Positions 26,055 to 34,694 of a stretch of 64,000 bases of DNA are shown here, one piece after another. Position 1 is the stretch's first letter, and each line of letters starts with the position of its first letter. Origin of the DNA: Desulfitobacterium sp038181555 (GTDB lineage: Bacteria > Bacillota > Desulfitobacteriia > Desulfitobacteriales > Desulfitobacteriaceae); NCBI RefSeq assembly GCF_038181555.1, contig NZ_JBBWUA010000001.1:248001-312000 (forward strand). Direction: 5' to 3'. The notes beneath the pieces were generated by a model. The model had not been told where the DNA came from. It did no database searches and saw only the letters and a program-made list of their open reading frames with translations. A program made the position numbers and the translations under genes.

Positions 26055-26520
26055 GCTAAAGCAAGGATTTCGGTAGCTATCGTGGCTGAGTTTCCACGAA
26101 GGTTTGAATGCAAAACCGTGGCGGGCAGAGGACCGTTCGATTCACTGGAGAGCAATTATGCATGAGATAGAGATAAAATTATGGGGTAGACTGACAACTG
26201 AATATGGCTTGAGGAGTACGGAAAACGTATGAAGAGAACCCTATATGGGTTACGGTCCTCAGATTAATTCTGATTAAATTGATGCTGAGGCTATTCTAAA
26301 GTGACGATCTACGCACCAGCCGGCGTAAATAATAGGCGAAATATTTCTTGTCGAGAATCTATGGCATTGAGTGAGAGCGGCTTTAAGCGCTTAAGGCCGA
26401 GAGGCTCAAAACGACAGAGAGGTTGAAGCGGTGAAGTAGATTCGCTTCAGGTGAAACTATGATAAATGCGCGCTTTAATGAAGAAGATCTGACCATCGGG
26501 GGCCAGATCTTCTTCGTTTA
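26055..26520 (+). ncRNA. candidate large structured RNA (~460 nt), family not identified
   Basis: The 690 bp between 26009 and 26701 has no plausible gene but is packed with helices: CGTGG/CCACG (26081/26094), GGTTT/AAACC (26101/26113), and a three-way junction closed by GAGGA/TCCTC (26211/26256) that contains TACG/CGTA and AACCC/GGGTT hairpins. A near-perfect palindrome lies at 26378-26399 (CGGCTTTAAGC/GCTTAAGGCCG), GAAGCG/CGCTTC at 26425/26443, and a 12-bp terminator ends the stretch. A -10-like TACAAT lies at 26046. No RNase P, tmRNA, SRP or 6S signature was seen. Could be a known large class not recognised by eye. Confidence 0.5.
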
Positions 26521-26526
26521 GTTTTC
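26480..26526 (+). terminator. rho-independent terminator of the candidate ncRNA
   Basis: GAAGAAGATCTG (26480-26491) and CAGATCTTCTTC (26504-26515) form a perfect 12-bp stem with a 12-nt loop, followed by GTTTAGTTTTC. Confidence 0.85.
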
Positions 26527-26601
26527 AGCAGAGTTTTACTTCTGGTTAGATAGGAGCATGGGGCCCAAGTTTTACCGCCATATTTTGGAACTGTCTTCCG
26601 A

Positions 26602-26665
26602 TTGACTTATATGAAGGGTTAAGGTAAAATGAATACAAGATATTTAGATTATTTTCTAAATATCT
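26602..26665 (+). promoter_or_regulatory. promoter and palindromic operator of the sdpR-sdpI operon
   Basis: TTGACT (26602-26607), a 17-bp spacer and TAAAAT (26625-26630) make a strong promoter. AGATATTTAG (26638-26647) and CTAAATATCT (26656-26665) form a 10-bp inverted repeat with an 8-bp centre over the expected transcription start, fitting an ArsR/SdpR-type autorepression site. Confidence 0.75.
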
Positions 26666-26700
26666 AACTAGTCCAGAAGCATAGTTAAAGGGGGGATTTC

Positions 26701-27042
26701 ATGTCTCCGCTCAACGAGACCTTTAAGGCACTCTCCGATAAGACGCGACGTCAGATTCTCAAGCTTTTGCATGCCGGAGATTTGAACGCTGGAGAAATAG
26801 CCGATCATTTTGAGATGACCAAGCCCAGTATATCTCATCATTTGAATTTGTTGAAGCAAGCAGATCTTATCAGTGACCGAAGACAAGGCCAAACGATTAT
26901 CTACACCTTGAATACCTCAGTATTTGAAGAGATCATGGGCTGGTTTTTAGAATTTACAGGGAAGCATCCCGATGAGTTGGATTTTAATCAAGGTGAGGAA
27001 GCCTTTGAGGAAGCACCACCAAAGACGGATAAAAGCAAATAA
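26701..27042 (+). CDS. sdpR: ArsR-family regulator, SdpR-like
   Basis: A 113-residue winged-helix repressor: FKALSDKTRRQILKLLHAG and GEIADHFEMTKPSISHHLNL, recognition helix at about residues 40-55. It has no metal-binding Cys pair of the ArsR type. The next gene encodes an SdpI-family membrane protein. In Bacillus subtilis SdpI sequesters SdpR at the membrane when the toxin SdpC is present, which derepresses the sdpRI operon. GGGGGGA lies before the ATG. No sdpABC toxin genes are in the window. Confidence 0.82.
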   Translation: MSPLNETFKALSDKTRRQILKLLHAGDLNAGEIADHFEMTKPSISHHLNLLKQADLISDRRQGQTIIYTLNTSVFEEIMGWFLEFTGKHPDELDFNQGEEAFEEAPPKTDKSK

Positions 27043-27108
27043 TCAGGCTAAGAATTAATATGGACTTCGTAAATTACTAAAACCTTATTATACCGAGGGG
27101 GAAGACCT

Positions 27109-27786
27109 ATGGAAAATATGGAAAATGCCAATAACCAAAACCGCAACGGTCGAATTGCAAAAATATTATCCGGTCTATTTGTTCTCATCAACATTATCGT
27201 TGGGGTGTGGGCCTATCCCAAGCTACCGGATCGAGTCCCCTCCCATTGGAACATCCAAGGGCAGGTGGATGGATATACAAACGCTTTTCGGGGTGCCTAT
27301 CTTTTTCCGTTACTGATTTTAGGGGTCTATCTCCTGTTCTGGGCACTTCCCAAAATTGATCCGAAGCGGGCTAATTACCAGATGATGGGTCGTGTTTTTT
27401 GGATTGTCGGACTGACCTTGGTTGTGTTCCTATCATTCATGTACTGGGGAACCATCGCTATAGCCTTGGGTTACCTCGAAACCCTACCGCGCTGGTATTT
27501 CTCCGGCATTGGCATTCTCTTTATCCTGTTGGGGAATTATTTCGGAAAGATCAAGTATAACTATACCTTTGGCATACGTACCCCCTGGACTCTAGCTAAC
27601 GAAGAAGTCTGGTTAAAAACCCACCGTTTTGCAGGACCTCTCTGGATTGTAGGTGGAATCCTCATGTGTCTGACAGGATTTCTTCCGCCAACCTGGACGG
27701 CTATCCTCTTCGGACTCGTTATGGTTCTCATCGCCGTTGTACCCATGGCCTATTCCTATGTCATCCACAATAGAATTGCAGGCTAA
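27109..27786 (+). CDS. sdpI: SdpI family membrane protein
   Basis: A 225-residue protein with six hydrophobic segments. The N-terminal DUF1648 signature is PDRVPSHWNIQGQVDGYTN; the SdpI signature YNYTFGIRTPWTLANEEVW follows in the C-terminal half. In B. subtilis SdpI gives immunity to the SdpC killing factor and senses it for SdpR. Being alone with sdpR, it may sense a foreign toxin or envelope stress here (inference). GAGGGGGAA precedes the ATG. Confidence 0.86.
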   Translation: MENMENANNQNRNGRIAKILSGLFVLINIIVGVWAYPKLPDRVPSHWNIQGQVDGYTNAFRGAYLFPLLILGVYLLFWALPKIDPKRANYQMMGRVFWIVGLTLVVFLSFMYWGTIAIALGYLETLPRWYFSGIGILFILLGNYFGKIKYNYTFGIRTPWTLANEEVWLKTHRFAGPLWIVGGILMCLTGFLPPTWTAILFGLVMVLIAVVPMAYSYVIHNRIAG

Positions 27787-27870
27787 CAAAAAAATATTAT
27801 GTGCTTGTGTCTAAAATCTCTTTTCCCTGGTCAAGCTATGAGTAGAATCCAGGAAAAGGAGATTTTATTT

Positions 27871-28626
27871 ATGCGTAAGATGTATGTATTGATTGGTTCA
27901 ATAGCACTTGGAGTCGGTTTAGTGATCGTGGTAGTAGGCTACGCACTGGCGACGACACCGGCTGATGGCAATCCGCGACTTGCTTTCTGGGAGAATAAAG
28001 ATTCTGTACCCACCTCTGGAGTGGACAGTAATTTTGACCAGAGCAACAGCCTCACCAATCCTTCAGAGCTAGGGATCTACCCTGTCGACCCCAATGACTC
28101 GGCTACGACGGGCGGGATGCTTTCGGTTAATCCCGAACAAGAGAACCTCGACTCAGCGGAAGGTATTGACCCCCACGACCCCAACATCCTCAACACCCCA
28201 GACACATCCGGAACTTCTAAGAATATACCAGCTGAATTGACAGAACTAATTATTTCTGATTATAAGCTCAATCTGGGCAGCTTGTTTGATGCATGGAAAT
28301 CCACCGATATGGTAAGCTTCCGTGCTCAACTCAGTGAGGCCTACACCGGCGAGCTTTTTGAAAAACATGCCCGCCAAGCGGAACGATTTATTGCCCAAGG
28401 GGTAGGAATTGAAGTGAGCGATATCCGTTTTGACAGTGTCACTGTCGAGGCAGCAACTGCGACCTCAGCCACCCTTACCGCATACTACCATTACATTGCC
28501 AAGGACTATGATATCGCTAATGAAATAGCTATGGGTGGGAACACGGAGCATCAAGTCAAGGTTCGCGTCAATATGGTCAAGGATAATGGTCGTTGGTTAA
28601 CGGCTGGAGAAACACTGCTTCCCTAA
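27871..28626 (+). CDS. membrane-anchored extracytoplasmic protein, unknown function
   Basis: A 251-residue protein with one N-terminal membrane helix (about residues 5-26). A low-complexity region rich in Asp, Pro, Asn and Ser (about 45-115) is followed by a C-terminal domain of about 130 residues with a SnoaL/NTF2-like look (helix then strands, ending in RVNMVKDNGRWLTAG). ATG 27871 with AAAGGAGA 9 nt upstream is preferred over in-frame starts from 27799. The overall plan resembles the gene at 25284, but the domains are not clearly related. Family not recognised. Confidence 0.72.
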   Translation: MRKMYVLIGSIALGVGLVIVVVGYALATTPADGNPRLAFWENKDSVPTSGVDSNFDQSNSLTNPSELGIYPVDPNDSATTGGMLSVNPEQENLDSAEGIDPHDPNILNTPDTSGTSKNIPAELTELIISDYKLNLGSLFDAWKSTDMVSFRAQLSEAYTGELFEKHARQAERFIAQGVGIEVSDIRFDSVTVEAATATSATLTAYYHYIAKDYDIANEIAMGGNTEHQVKVRVNMVKDNGRWLTAGETLLP

Positions 28627-28634
28627 AGACTCCT

Positions 28635-28672
28635 AAAGGACATCACTTCAAAATTATGGAGGGATGTCCTTT
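28635..28672 (+). terminator. terminator after the exported protein gene
   Basis: AAAGGACATC/GATGTCCTTT forms a 10-bp stem with an 18-nt loop; GCCTTATT follows. Confidence 0.7.
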
Positions 28673-28761
28673 GCCTTATTATCGATTATGATTAAATCTG
28701 TGGTATACTATTTCCATAGAATGGTTTTTGTAAGTAAGAGATTAGGAAGGATGATCGAACT

Positions 28762-29064
28762 GTGTTAGCACAATGTTATACGATTGATGAAATCAAGGCG
28801 ATTGTATCTGATGTAGCTGAACGCTACGGTGTCGAACGGGTTGTCCTTTTTGGCTCTTACGCCAGAGGGGATGCTAAACCCAATAGTGATATTGATTTGC
28901 GAATCGATAAGGGTAAAATCAGGGGGCTATTTGAATTATCTGGATTTAAGTTGGACCTTGAAGAACGGTTGGATCTTTCTGTCGATGTGATGGAAACGGA
29001 TGGATTGAGCGAAAGGTTTCTGAAAAGAATCGGTGAGGAGGAAATCCTGTTATATGAGCAATAA
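28762..29064 (+). CDS. MntA-like nucleotidyltransferase antitoxin
   Basis: A 100-residue minimal nucleotidyltransferase. The motif GSYARGDAKPNSDIDL fits GSX10DXD, with the later catalytic Asp in DLSVDVME. MntA antitoxins inactivate HepT toxins by adding AMP to a Tyr in the toxin's RX4HXY motif. It starts at GTG 28762, with GGAAGG about 11 nt upstream; an ATG at 28751 is out of frame. TATACT at 28704-28709 may be the -10. Its end overlaps the HepT-like ORF by 11 bp, the normal arrangement. Confidence 0.85.
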   Translation: MLAQCYTIDEIKAIVSDVAERYGVERVVLFGSYARGDAKPNSDIDLRIDKGKIRGLFELSGFKLDLEERLDLSVDVMETDGLSERFLKRIGEEEILLYEQ

Positions 29065-29248
29065 GGAGAGAAACATCGATATCTTAGAACGGATAAGCAA
29101 GTTTTGTTCTGAAGTAGAAAATACACAATCTTACTTTGGAAACTCCTTTGAAGTGTTTAGTAAAAATTCTATTTATCAAAATGCAATTGCCTTATGTCTT
29201 TTGCAGATTGGCGAATTATCGGGTCACCTTTCAGATTATGGAGGGTGA
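29054..29248 (+). pseudogene. truncated HepT-like toxin
   Basis: 64 residues starting at ATG 29054 inside the antitoxin gene, beginning MSNKERNIDILERI and reaching ALCLLQIGELSGHLSD. That matches only the N-terminal half of HepT-family proteins (usually 110-140 residues). The RX4HXY RNase/AMPylation motif should follow but is absent, and no frame downstream restores it. The toxin is therefore probably inactive, leaving an orphan antitoxin. A short functional product cannot be excluded. Confidence 0.75.
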
Positions 29249-29351
29249 TTTTTAATTTAATATTATTCTCTATTCTGAGGTCTCGAAGGAAGGAAACACA
29301 GGGGAATATGTTGAAATAAGTACGAATCGACACGAATTAGGAGGAGATAAC

Positions 29352-31139
29352 GTGATCCGTCGTCATGTATTATCGTGCGTAATGATTTGTGCCTTATTAA
29401 CAGCTTCAACCCTTGGGCAACCGGCCTTACTTCAGGCTTCTACGGTCAATCAAGGAACTAGTACCCAAGTTGTAGCGAATACTTATGTGAATCCATCCTA
29501 TGATGAGATTAACCAATTGTTTGAAGAGGTTGCCAAGGAAAAAGCAATCCCCAGTGTTATTCTGAAGGCCATCGCCTTTAAGGAAAGTTCATGGCGTCAA
29601 TTTGATAAGCTGGGAAACCCTATAGTATCCAGACCGGATCACCCCGCTATCGGGATTATGCAGGTGGCTACCTACAACGATAATGATCTGGAAACCATCG
29701 AGAAGCTCAGGACCGATATAGGCTTTAATATTCGCCGCGGTGCCGATCTACTCAACGAGAAGTGGAAATTCACCCCGACCATCGGGGATGGGGATCGCAA
29801 TAAGTTGGAAAACTGGTATTTTGCCCTTTGGGCTTATAATATCTGGACCGATAAAAACAACCCCAATGTCTGCGGCCCTACAACCCTGACTTATCAAGAG
29901 AAGGTCTTCAACCTTATCGCACATCCCGAGGGTTTTTTGGTCCAGTATATTAAGCCTGTTGAGATCACCCGAATTCCCGCAGAGTCCTTGCCGGCTACGG
30001 GGCTTCCTCTCAAAACCGTTGCTTGGGCGACTCCCGAGCCCATTAACTACGGAGACTTAGCCGAGGGTGAAAGCCCTCTGACCCCGATAGTCCCCGACGT
30101 AGCCACAGCCCCTGTAACAACACCGAGTCGGGGCGGACAGCCTCAAACCATAGAATTCTTACGCCTTGAAACTGCAGTACAGCAAGCCCTAGAGGGCTGG
30201 CCCACCGGAGCGGAGACCGTGATCCTCGCGCGCGCCGACCGTTTTCCCGATGCCTTGGCCGGTGTCCCCTTGGCGGCACGCTATGATGCGCCCATTCTCC
30301 TCACTTCTGGCGAAGTCTTAAATACTGAAGTGGAAGCGGCTTTAAAGACTTTAAACCCGGATCGAGTCCTTTTGCTGGGAGGGGAAGGGGCAATAGGACC
30401 TAAGGTAGCTGCCAAGCTCGAGAGCTTAGGCTGGAGTGGCGAAGGATTACAACGGATCAACGGCTTGAATCGCTATGAGACAGCGGCCGCTATCGCTCTA
30501 GAGACCGCAGGGCTTTCTCGAGATATATTAACCCACAGTACCGGAAGTGCTGGTCTATCCTCGGAAATCAACCTAAATCACTCGGAGGAGGCTGTAGCCA
30601 TTGTTACAGGTCTCAACTTTCCTGATGCTTTGAGTATTGCCTCTATTGCCGGTATTAAGCAGATGCCGATTCTTTTGACGGAGTGGAAAACGCTGCCTCA
30701 AGAAACTTGGACCGCCTTAAAGGCTTTAAATCCTCGGAAAATCTATCTAATCGGCGGTGAAGGAGTCATATCATCGACCGTGGCTGCCGACCTCCAAGAA
30801 GAGCTCAAGCTAGCAAGCCCGGTGATTGAGCGCTTATCCGGGGCCTCACGGTACGATACCATGGCCGCTGTGGCAGTAGCCTTTGCTGGGGAAGGTCAGA
30901 GCTTAGCCTTTGCTACGGGGCAGGATTTCCCTGATGCCTTAACCGGAGCCGCTTTAGCCGTTCGCCTTAACTCCAAGGTTATCCTCATTCCTCAAGGCCC
31001 CCTCGATGCTTACCCAAGGCTCAAGGAGACTATTGCCCGACATCCCTACAATCCCGAAGTCAAGCAGTACATCTTTGGTGGAACAGGAGCAATATCTAGT
31101 GAAAGGGTCCAAGAGTTAAAAGTACTTCTGGGGACTTAA
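29352..31139 (+). CDS. CWB2 surface protein with lytic-transglycosylase-like domain
   Basis: A 595-residue exported protein that starts at GTG 29352 after TAGGAGGAG. It has a signal peptide (residues 1-30). At about 55-190 is a lysozyme-like/SLT fold (AIPSVILKAIAFKESSWRQF, with the likely catalytic Glu, and HPAIGIMQVATY). A linker follows, then three CWB2 cell-wall-binding repeats (about 275-595) with the recurring FPDALAG/FPDALSI/FPDALTG, PILLT and GGEGAI/GGEGVI/GGTGAI signatures. It probably cuts peptidoglycan while bound to the secondary wall polymer. An insertion of about 25 residues (GLSRDILTHSTGSAGLSSEI) splits the second repeat. Confidence 0.88.
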   Translation: MIRRHVLSCVMICALLTASTLGQPALLQASTVNQGTSTQVVANTYVNPSYDEINQLFEEVAKEKAIPSVILKAIAFKESSWRQFDKLGNPIVSRPDHPAIGIMQVATYNDNDLETIEKLRTDIGFNIRRGADLLNEKWKFTPTIGDGDRNKLENWYFALWAYNIWTDKNNPNVCGPTTLTYQEKVFNLIAHPEGFLVQYIKPVEITRIPAESLPATGLPLKTVAWATPEPINYGDLAEGESPLTPIVPDVATAPVTTPSRGGQPQTIEFLRLETAVQQALEGWPTGAETVILARADRFPDALAGVPLAARYDAPILLTSGEVLNTEVEAALKTLNPDRVLLLGGEGAIGPKVAAKLESLGWSGEGLQRINGLNRYETAAAIALETAGLSRDILTHSTGSAGLSSEINLNHSEEAVAIVTGLNFPDALSIASIAGIKQMPILLTEWKTLPQETWTALKALNPRKIYLIGGEGVISSTVAADLQEELKLASPVIERLSGASRYDTMAAVAVAFAGEGQSLAFATGQDFPDALTGAALAVRLNSKVILIPQGPLDAYPRLKETIARHPYNPEVKQYIFGGTGAISSERVQELKVLLGT

Positions 31140-31307
31140 AGAATAGAGATTACATTTCAGTACTTGCAGCTTAGTCCTCGGTCAGTATGTTAGGTTGTAA
31201 ATTGGCAGAAACTATAGTAAACTGAAGAACGGTGCAAATATCTGCAAAAAATAAATAAAGGGATTTTACCCATCTCCCTGAACAGCTAAGGAAGGGATAA
31301 TTTTACC

Positions 31308-33170
31308 ATGCTATGGCGTAGAAGGACTCTGTTACATATGGCTATCGACGCTGTGTTGGTGAATCTCGCAGCGTTTTTAAGCTTTTATATTCGTTTTGGC
31401 TTTGAGGGCAATGGCAAGATACCGGAAGAGTATTTTTTAACACTGACTCATTCTGCTTGGACAGCCACCCTCGTCTATTTGGCGGTGTTCTATGTTTTTG
31501 GTCTATACAACAAGCTCTGGCAGTATGCCAGTACCGGCGAGCTCGTCTCGATTATCTTTGCCGTGACGGTGGGAACGGCCGGAACCGTGACTCTGGTGTA
31601 TTTCCTTGCACCCCTGCGTTTTCCCCACTCGGTATCGGCACTGCTCTGGTTTACTACCCTCTTTTTAGTCGGAGGCTCCCGATTCATTTGGAGGATTCTC
31701 CAGGATAATATCTTTACCCCCCATGTGCCGGGCTCTCAGAACCAGGTTCTGATCATCGGCGCCGGGGATGCGGGAGTCATGGCAGCTCGCGAACTAAAAA
31801 ACAAAAACTACCGAGAAGGTCGTCCGGTGGGCTATATTGATGATGCAGTCAGAAAGCAACGACTACAACTCATGGGAATCCCGGTCTTAGGAACTCGTAA
31901 GGATATTCCCCGAGTGGTCAAAAATCATAATATCGATAAGATCATTATTGCTATGCCTTCAGCCTCCGGGGAGGTTATCCGGGAAATCGTGGGCATCTGT
32001 GAAAAAACCGGGGTGGATCTCAAAATCATGCCCGGGGTTTTCGATATGGTCAGCGGTCAATTAGATACCAATGAAATTCGCGAAGTTCAAGTCGAAGACT
32101 TACTGGGTCGGGAACCCGTCAGTGTGAATCTTGAAGATGTGGCCGGCTATCTGACCGGAGAGGTGGTCCTCATCACCGGCGGTGGCGGCTCCATCGGCTC
32201 TGAGCTTTGCCGTCAAGTCGCCCGCTTTAACCCCTCCAAGCTGGTGGTGGTTGGACATGGTGAGAACAGCGTCTTTGATATTGAGCAAGAGCTGCGGGTG
32301 GATAACCCCACTCTGGACGTAGCTACCGAGATTTTGGATATTAAGGATCGTGACAAGGTTCATATCGTCTTCCAGTGTTACAAGCCCGGTGTGGTCTTCC
32401 ACGCGGCAGCCCATAAGCATGTCCCGCTGATGGAAAAGAACCCGGAAGAAGCCTTGAAGAACAATGTGATGGGTACCAGCAACCTTGCAGAGGCTGCTGA
32501 TGAAGTGAAGGTCAAGTCCTTTGTTCTGATTTCCACGGATAAGGCAGTCAACCCTACAAGCGTCATGGGAACGACCAAACGGGTGGCCGAGATGGTCATT
32601 CAGAGCATGGACAAGCGTTCCCAGACCAAATTTGTTGCGGTACGCTTTGGCAATGTGCTGGGCAGCCGTGGCAGTGTAATTCCTACCTTTAAGCGCCAGA
32701 TTGCCAAAGGGGGCCCGGTCACCGTGACCCACCCCGACATGGTACGTTTTTTTATGACCATACCTGAAGCTTCCCAGCTGGTCATCCAAGCCGGCTCAAT
32801 GGCCGAGGGGGGCGAGATATTTATTCTCGATATGGGTCAGCCCGTGAAGATTTTAGATCTTGCCCGCGACCTAATCAGCCTTTCGGGCTTCGAACCCGAT
32901 GTGGATATTAAAATCAAGTTTACTGGGATGCGCCCCGGTGAGAAGCTCTATGAAGAACTCCTAACCGCTGAAGAAGGAACTTCCGCGACGAAACATAAAC
33001 GCATTTTTGTAGCCAAACCCAACAATATTAATGTTTCACAGCTGGAGGAGCTCATTCATCTCATCCGGGAGCGGGGCTCTTACCTGACACGGGAGGAAGT
33101 TATCGCCCAGTTACAATCCGTGGTGCCTACATTTAGAAAGCAAGCTTCCAAAACAGCTGCCAATCAATAA
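31308..33170 (+). CDS. CapD/PglF/WbpM-type UDP-sugar 4,6-dehydratase
   Basis: A 620-residue membrane protein. Four N-terminal membrane helices (about 1-115) are followed by a CoA-binding-like Rossmann domain (GAGDAGVMAARELK, about 145) and then an SDR catalytic domain with ITGGGGSIGSELCRQV (about 285). The usual YxxxK is VMGTTK in STDKAVNPTSVMGTTKRVAE, as normal for this subfamily, which uses Met in place of Tyr. Such enzymes turn UDP-GlcNAc into the 4-keto-6-deoxy sugar, precursor of QuiNAc or bacillosamine derivatives. AAGGAAGGG precedes the ATG. It is the first gene of the polysaccharide block. Confidence 0.92.
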   Translation: MLWRRRTLLHMAIDAVLVNLAAFLSFYIRFGFEGNGKIPEEYFLTLTHSAWTATLVYLAVFYVFGLYNKLWQYASTGELVSIIFAVTVGTAGTVTLVYFLAPLRFPHSVSALLWFTTLFLVGGSRFIWRILQDNIFTPHVPGSQNQVLIIGAGDAGVMAARELKNKNYREGRPVGYIDDAVRKQRLQLMGIPVLGTRKDIPRVVKNHNIDKIIIAMPSASGEVIREIVGICEKTGVDLKIMPGVFDMVSGQLDTNEIREVQVEDLLGREPVSVNLEDVAGYLTGEVVLITGGGGSIGSELCRQVARFNPSKLVVVGHGENSVFDIEQELRVDNPTLDVATEILDIKDRDKVHIVFQCYKPGVVFHAAAHKHVPLMEKNPEEALKNNVMGTSNLAEAADEVKVKSFVLISTDKAVNPTSVMGTTKRVAEMVIQSMDKRSQTKFVAVRFGNVLGSRGSVIPTFKRQIAKGGPVTVTHPDMVRFFMTIPEASQLVIQAGSMAEGGEIFILDMGQPVKILDLARDLISLSGFEPDVDIKIKFTGMRPGEKLYEELLTAEEGTSATKHKRIFVAKPNNINVSQLEELIHLIRERGSYLTREEVIAQLQSVVPTFRKQASKTAANQ

Positions 33171-33184
33171 GGGGGAAATATTCC

Positions 33185-34540
33185 ATGTTACGTTTGAAAG
33201 AAGTCATTACCAGCGAAGACGTTTTAGCACAAAGCCTTAAAAAGAAAATCCTCGACCATACAGCGACGGTGGGTGTCATCGGTCTTGGTTATGTGGGACT
33301 CCCCTTAGCAGTAGAGAAGGGCAAAGTGGGCTTTCCGGTCATCGGGTTCGATATTAACGCTGCGCGGGTAACCAAAGTCAATGCCGGCGATAATTATATC
33401 GGCGACGTTAAGGATGAAGAACTCCAAGCCTTAACCCAAAAGGGTACGATTACGGCCACTACGGATTATGCCAGACTGACCGAGTGTGATGTGGTTGTCA
33501 TCTGCGTGCCGACCCCCTTGACGATTACTCGGGATCCGGATATTTCTTATATCCAAGCCAGTTCCGAACAAATCGCTAAGTATCTGAAACCGGGACAGCT
33601 GGTCACTCTAGAAAGCACCACCTACCCAGGAACCACTGAAGAAGTGATTCTACCTATGTTGGAACAAAGCGGTTTAAAAGTAGGCAAGGACTTTTTCTTA
33701 GCCTTTTCACCGGAACGGGTTGACCCAGGAAACAAACGCTTCACCACCAATAATACCTCCAAGGTTGTGGGGGGTATGACTCCGGTTTGTCTGGAAGTAG
33801 CCTATACCTTTTACGCTCAAACTATCGTCAACGTGGTACCTGTCTCCAGCCCGGCTGCGGCAGAGCTAACCAAAGTTTTTGAAAATACTTATCGGGCTGT
33901 CAATATTGCCTTAGTCAATGAACTGATGATGCTCTGCGATCGCATGGGTATCGATATCTGGGAAGTAGTTGAAGCAGCAGGAACCAAACCCTTCGGCATC
34001 CAAACCTTCTGGCCCGGCCCCGGCGTCGGCGGTCACTGCATTCCCATCGATCCCTTCTATCTGACCTGGAAAGCTCGCGAATACGACTACCATACCCGCT
34101 TCATCGAGCTGGCGGGAGAGGTCAACGTCGAAGTTTCCTATTATGTCATCAATAAAGTGATCAGCGCGCTGAACAACGAAAATAAAAGCTTAAAGGATGC
34201 CAAGGTCCTCATCCTTGGTGTAGCTTATAAGAAAGATATCGATGATGTCCGGGAATCCCCGGCCCTCAAAATCATGGAGCTTCTGCGCAAGAACGGTGCC
34301 AATATCAGTTACCACGACCCCTATATTCCGGTTATCGAACCCCACGGCGGCTCTACTGTACACTTAGACAGCATCGAGCTCACCGACGCAGCTCTTAGCG
34401 AGGCCGACTGCGTTCTCATCCTCACAGACCATAGCGCTGTGGACTACGATCGCGTCGTCGCCAAAGCCAGCCTCGTGGTCGATACCCGCAACGCCACCAA
34501 AAACGTCGAAGCCAACCGCGATAAAATCATCAAATTATAA
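33185..34540 (+). CDS. nucleotide-sugar dehydrogenase (WbpA/UDP-GlcNAc 6-dehydrogenase-like)
   Basis: A 451-residue UDP-sugar 6-dehydrogenase. The NAD-binding motif is GVIGLGYVGLPLA (about residue 31); the catalytic Cys is in GPGVGGHCIPIDPFYLTW (about 285); the C-terminal domain has ILGVAYKKDIDDVRESP. The GHCIPIDPFYLTW form is that of WbpA/WecC-type enzymes acting on UDP-GlcNAc or UDP-ManNAc rather than UDP-glucose. It lies 14 bp after the dehydratase gene, with a GGGGGAAA ribosome binding site, so the two are co-transcribed. Product: UDP-GlcNAc-uronate, the first step towards a diacetamido-uronic acid. Confidence 0.9.
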   Translation: MLRLKEVITSEDVLAQSLKKKILDHTATVGVIGLGYVGLPLAVEKGKVGFPVIGFDINAARVTKVNAGDNYIGDVKDEELQALTQKGTITATTDYARLTECDVVVICVPTPLTITRDPDISYIQASSEQIAKYLKPGQLVTLESTTYPGTTEEVILPMLEQSGLKVGKDFFLAFSPERVDPGNKRFTTNNTSKVVGGMTPVCLEVAYTFYAQTIVNVVPVSSPAAAELTKVFENTYRAVNIALVNELMMLCDRMGIDIWEVVEAAGTKPFGIQTFWPGPGVGGHCIPIDPFYLTWKAREYDYHTRFIELAGEVNVEVSYYVINKVISALNNENKSLKDAKVLILGVAYKKDIDDVRESPALKIMELLRKNGANISYHDPYIPVIEPHGGSTVHLDSIELTDAALSEADCVLILTDHSAVDYDRVVAKASLVVDTRNATKNVEANRDKIIKL

Positions 34541-34550
34541 GACTGAATCA

Positions 34551-34680
34551 AGGGGACAAGTACCGGTTTTTAGTTTCATTTCGAAGATGGAAACCGGGGA
34601 CAGGTCCCTGTTTTCAAGAAATTGTTCAATAGTATAGGACTGAAGTTTGAGACAAGGAACCCTGTTCCCTTGTCCTAAGA
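34551..34680 (+). repeat. composite palindromic repeat cluster
   Basis: It contains TCAAGGGGACAAG, then CCGGTTT/AAACCGG as a hairpin, then GGGGACAGGTCCCTGTTTTCA, and finally GGAAC/GTTCC with CCCTTGTCC. The GGGGACAGGTCCC core and flanking GTTTTCA are those of the family seen at 22.1, 25.0, 41.7, 42.5 and 43.0 kb. It separates the two dehydrogenase genes. Confidence 0.65.
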
Positions 34681-34694
34681 TAAGGAGTGGAATC

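Noticed and set aside
26055..26520. rnpB, ssrA or SRP RNA gene
   Set aside because: The P4 sequence GGAAAGUC, the tmRNA ends and the SRP GGUCAGG/GGAAGGAAGCAGCC signature are all missing.
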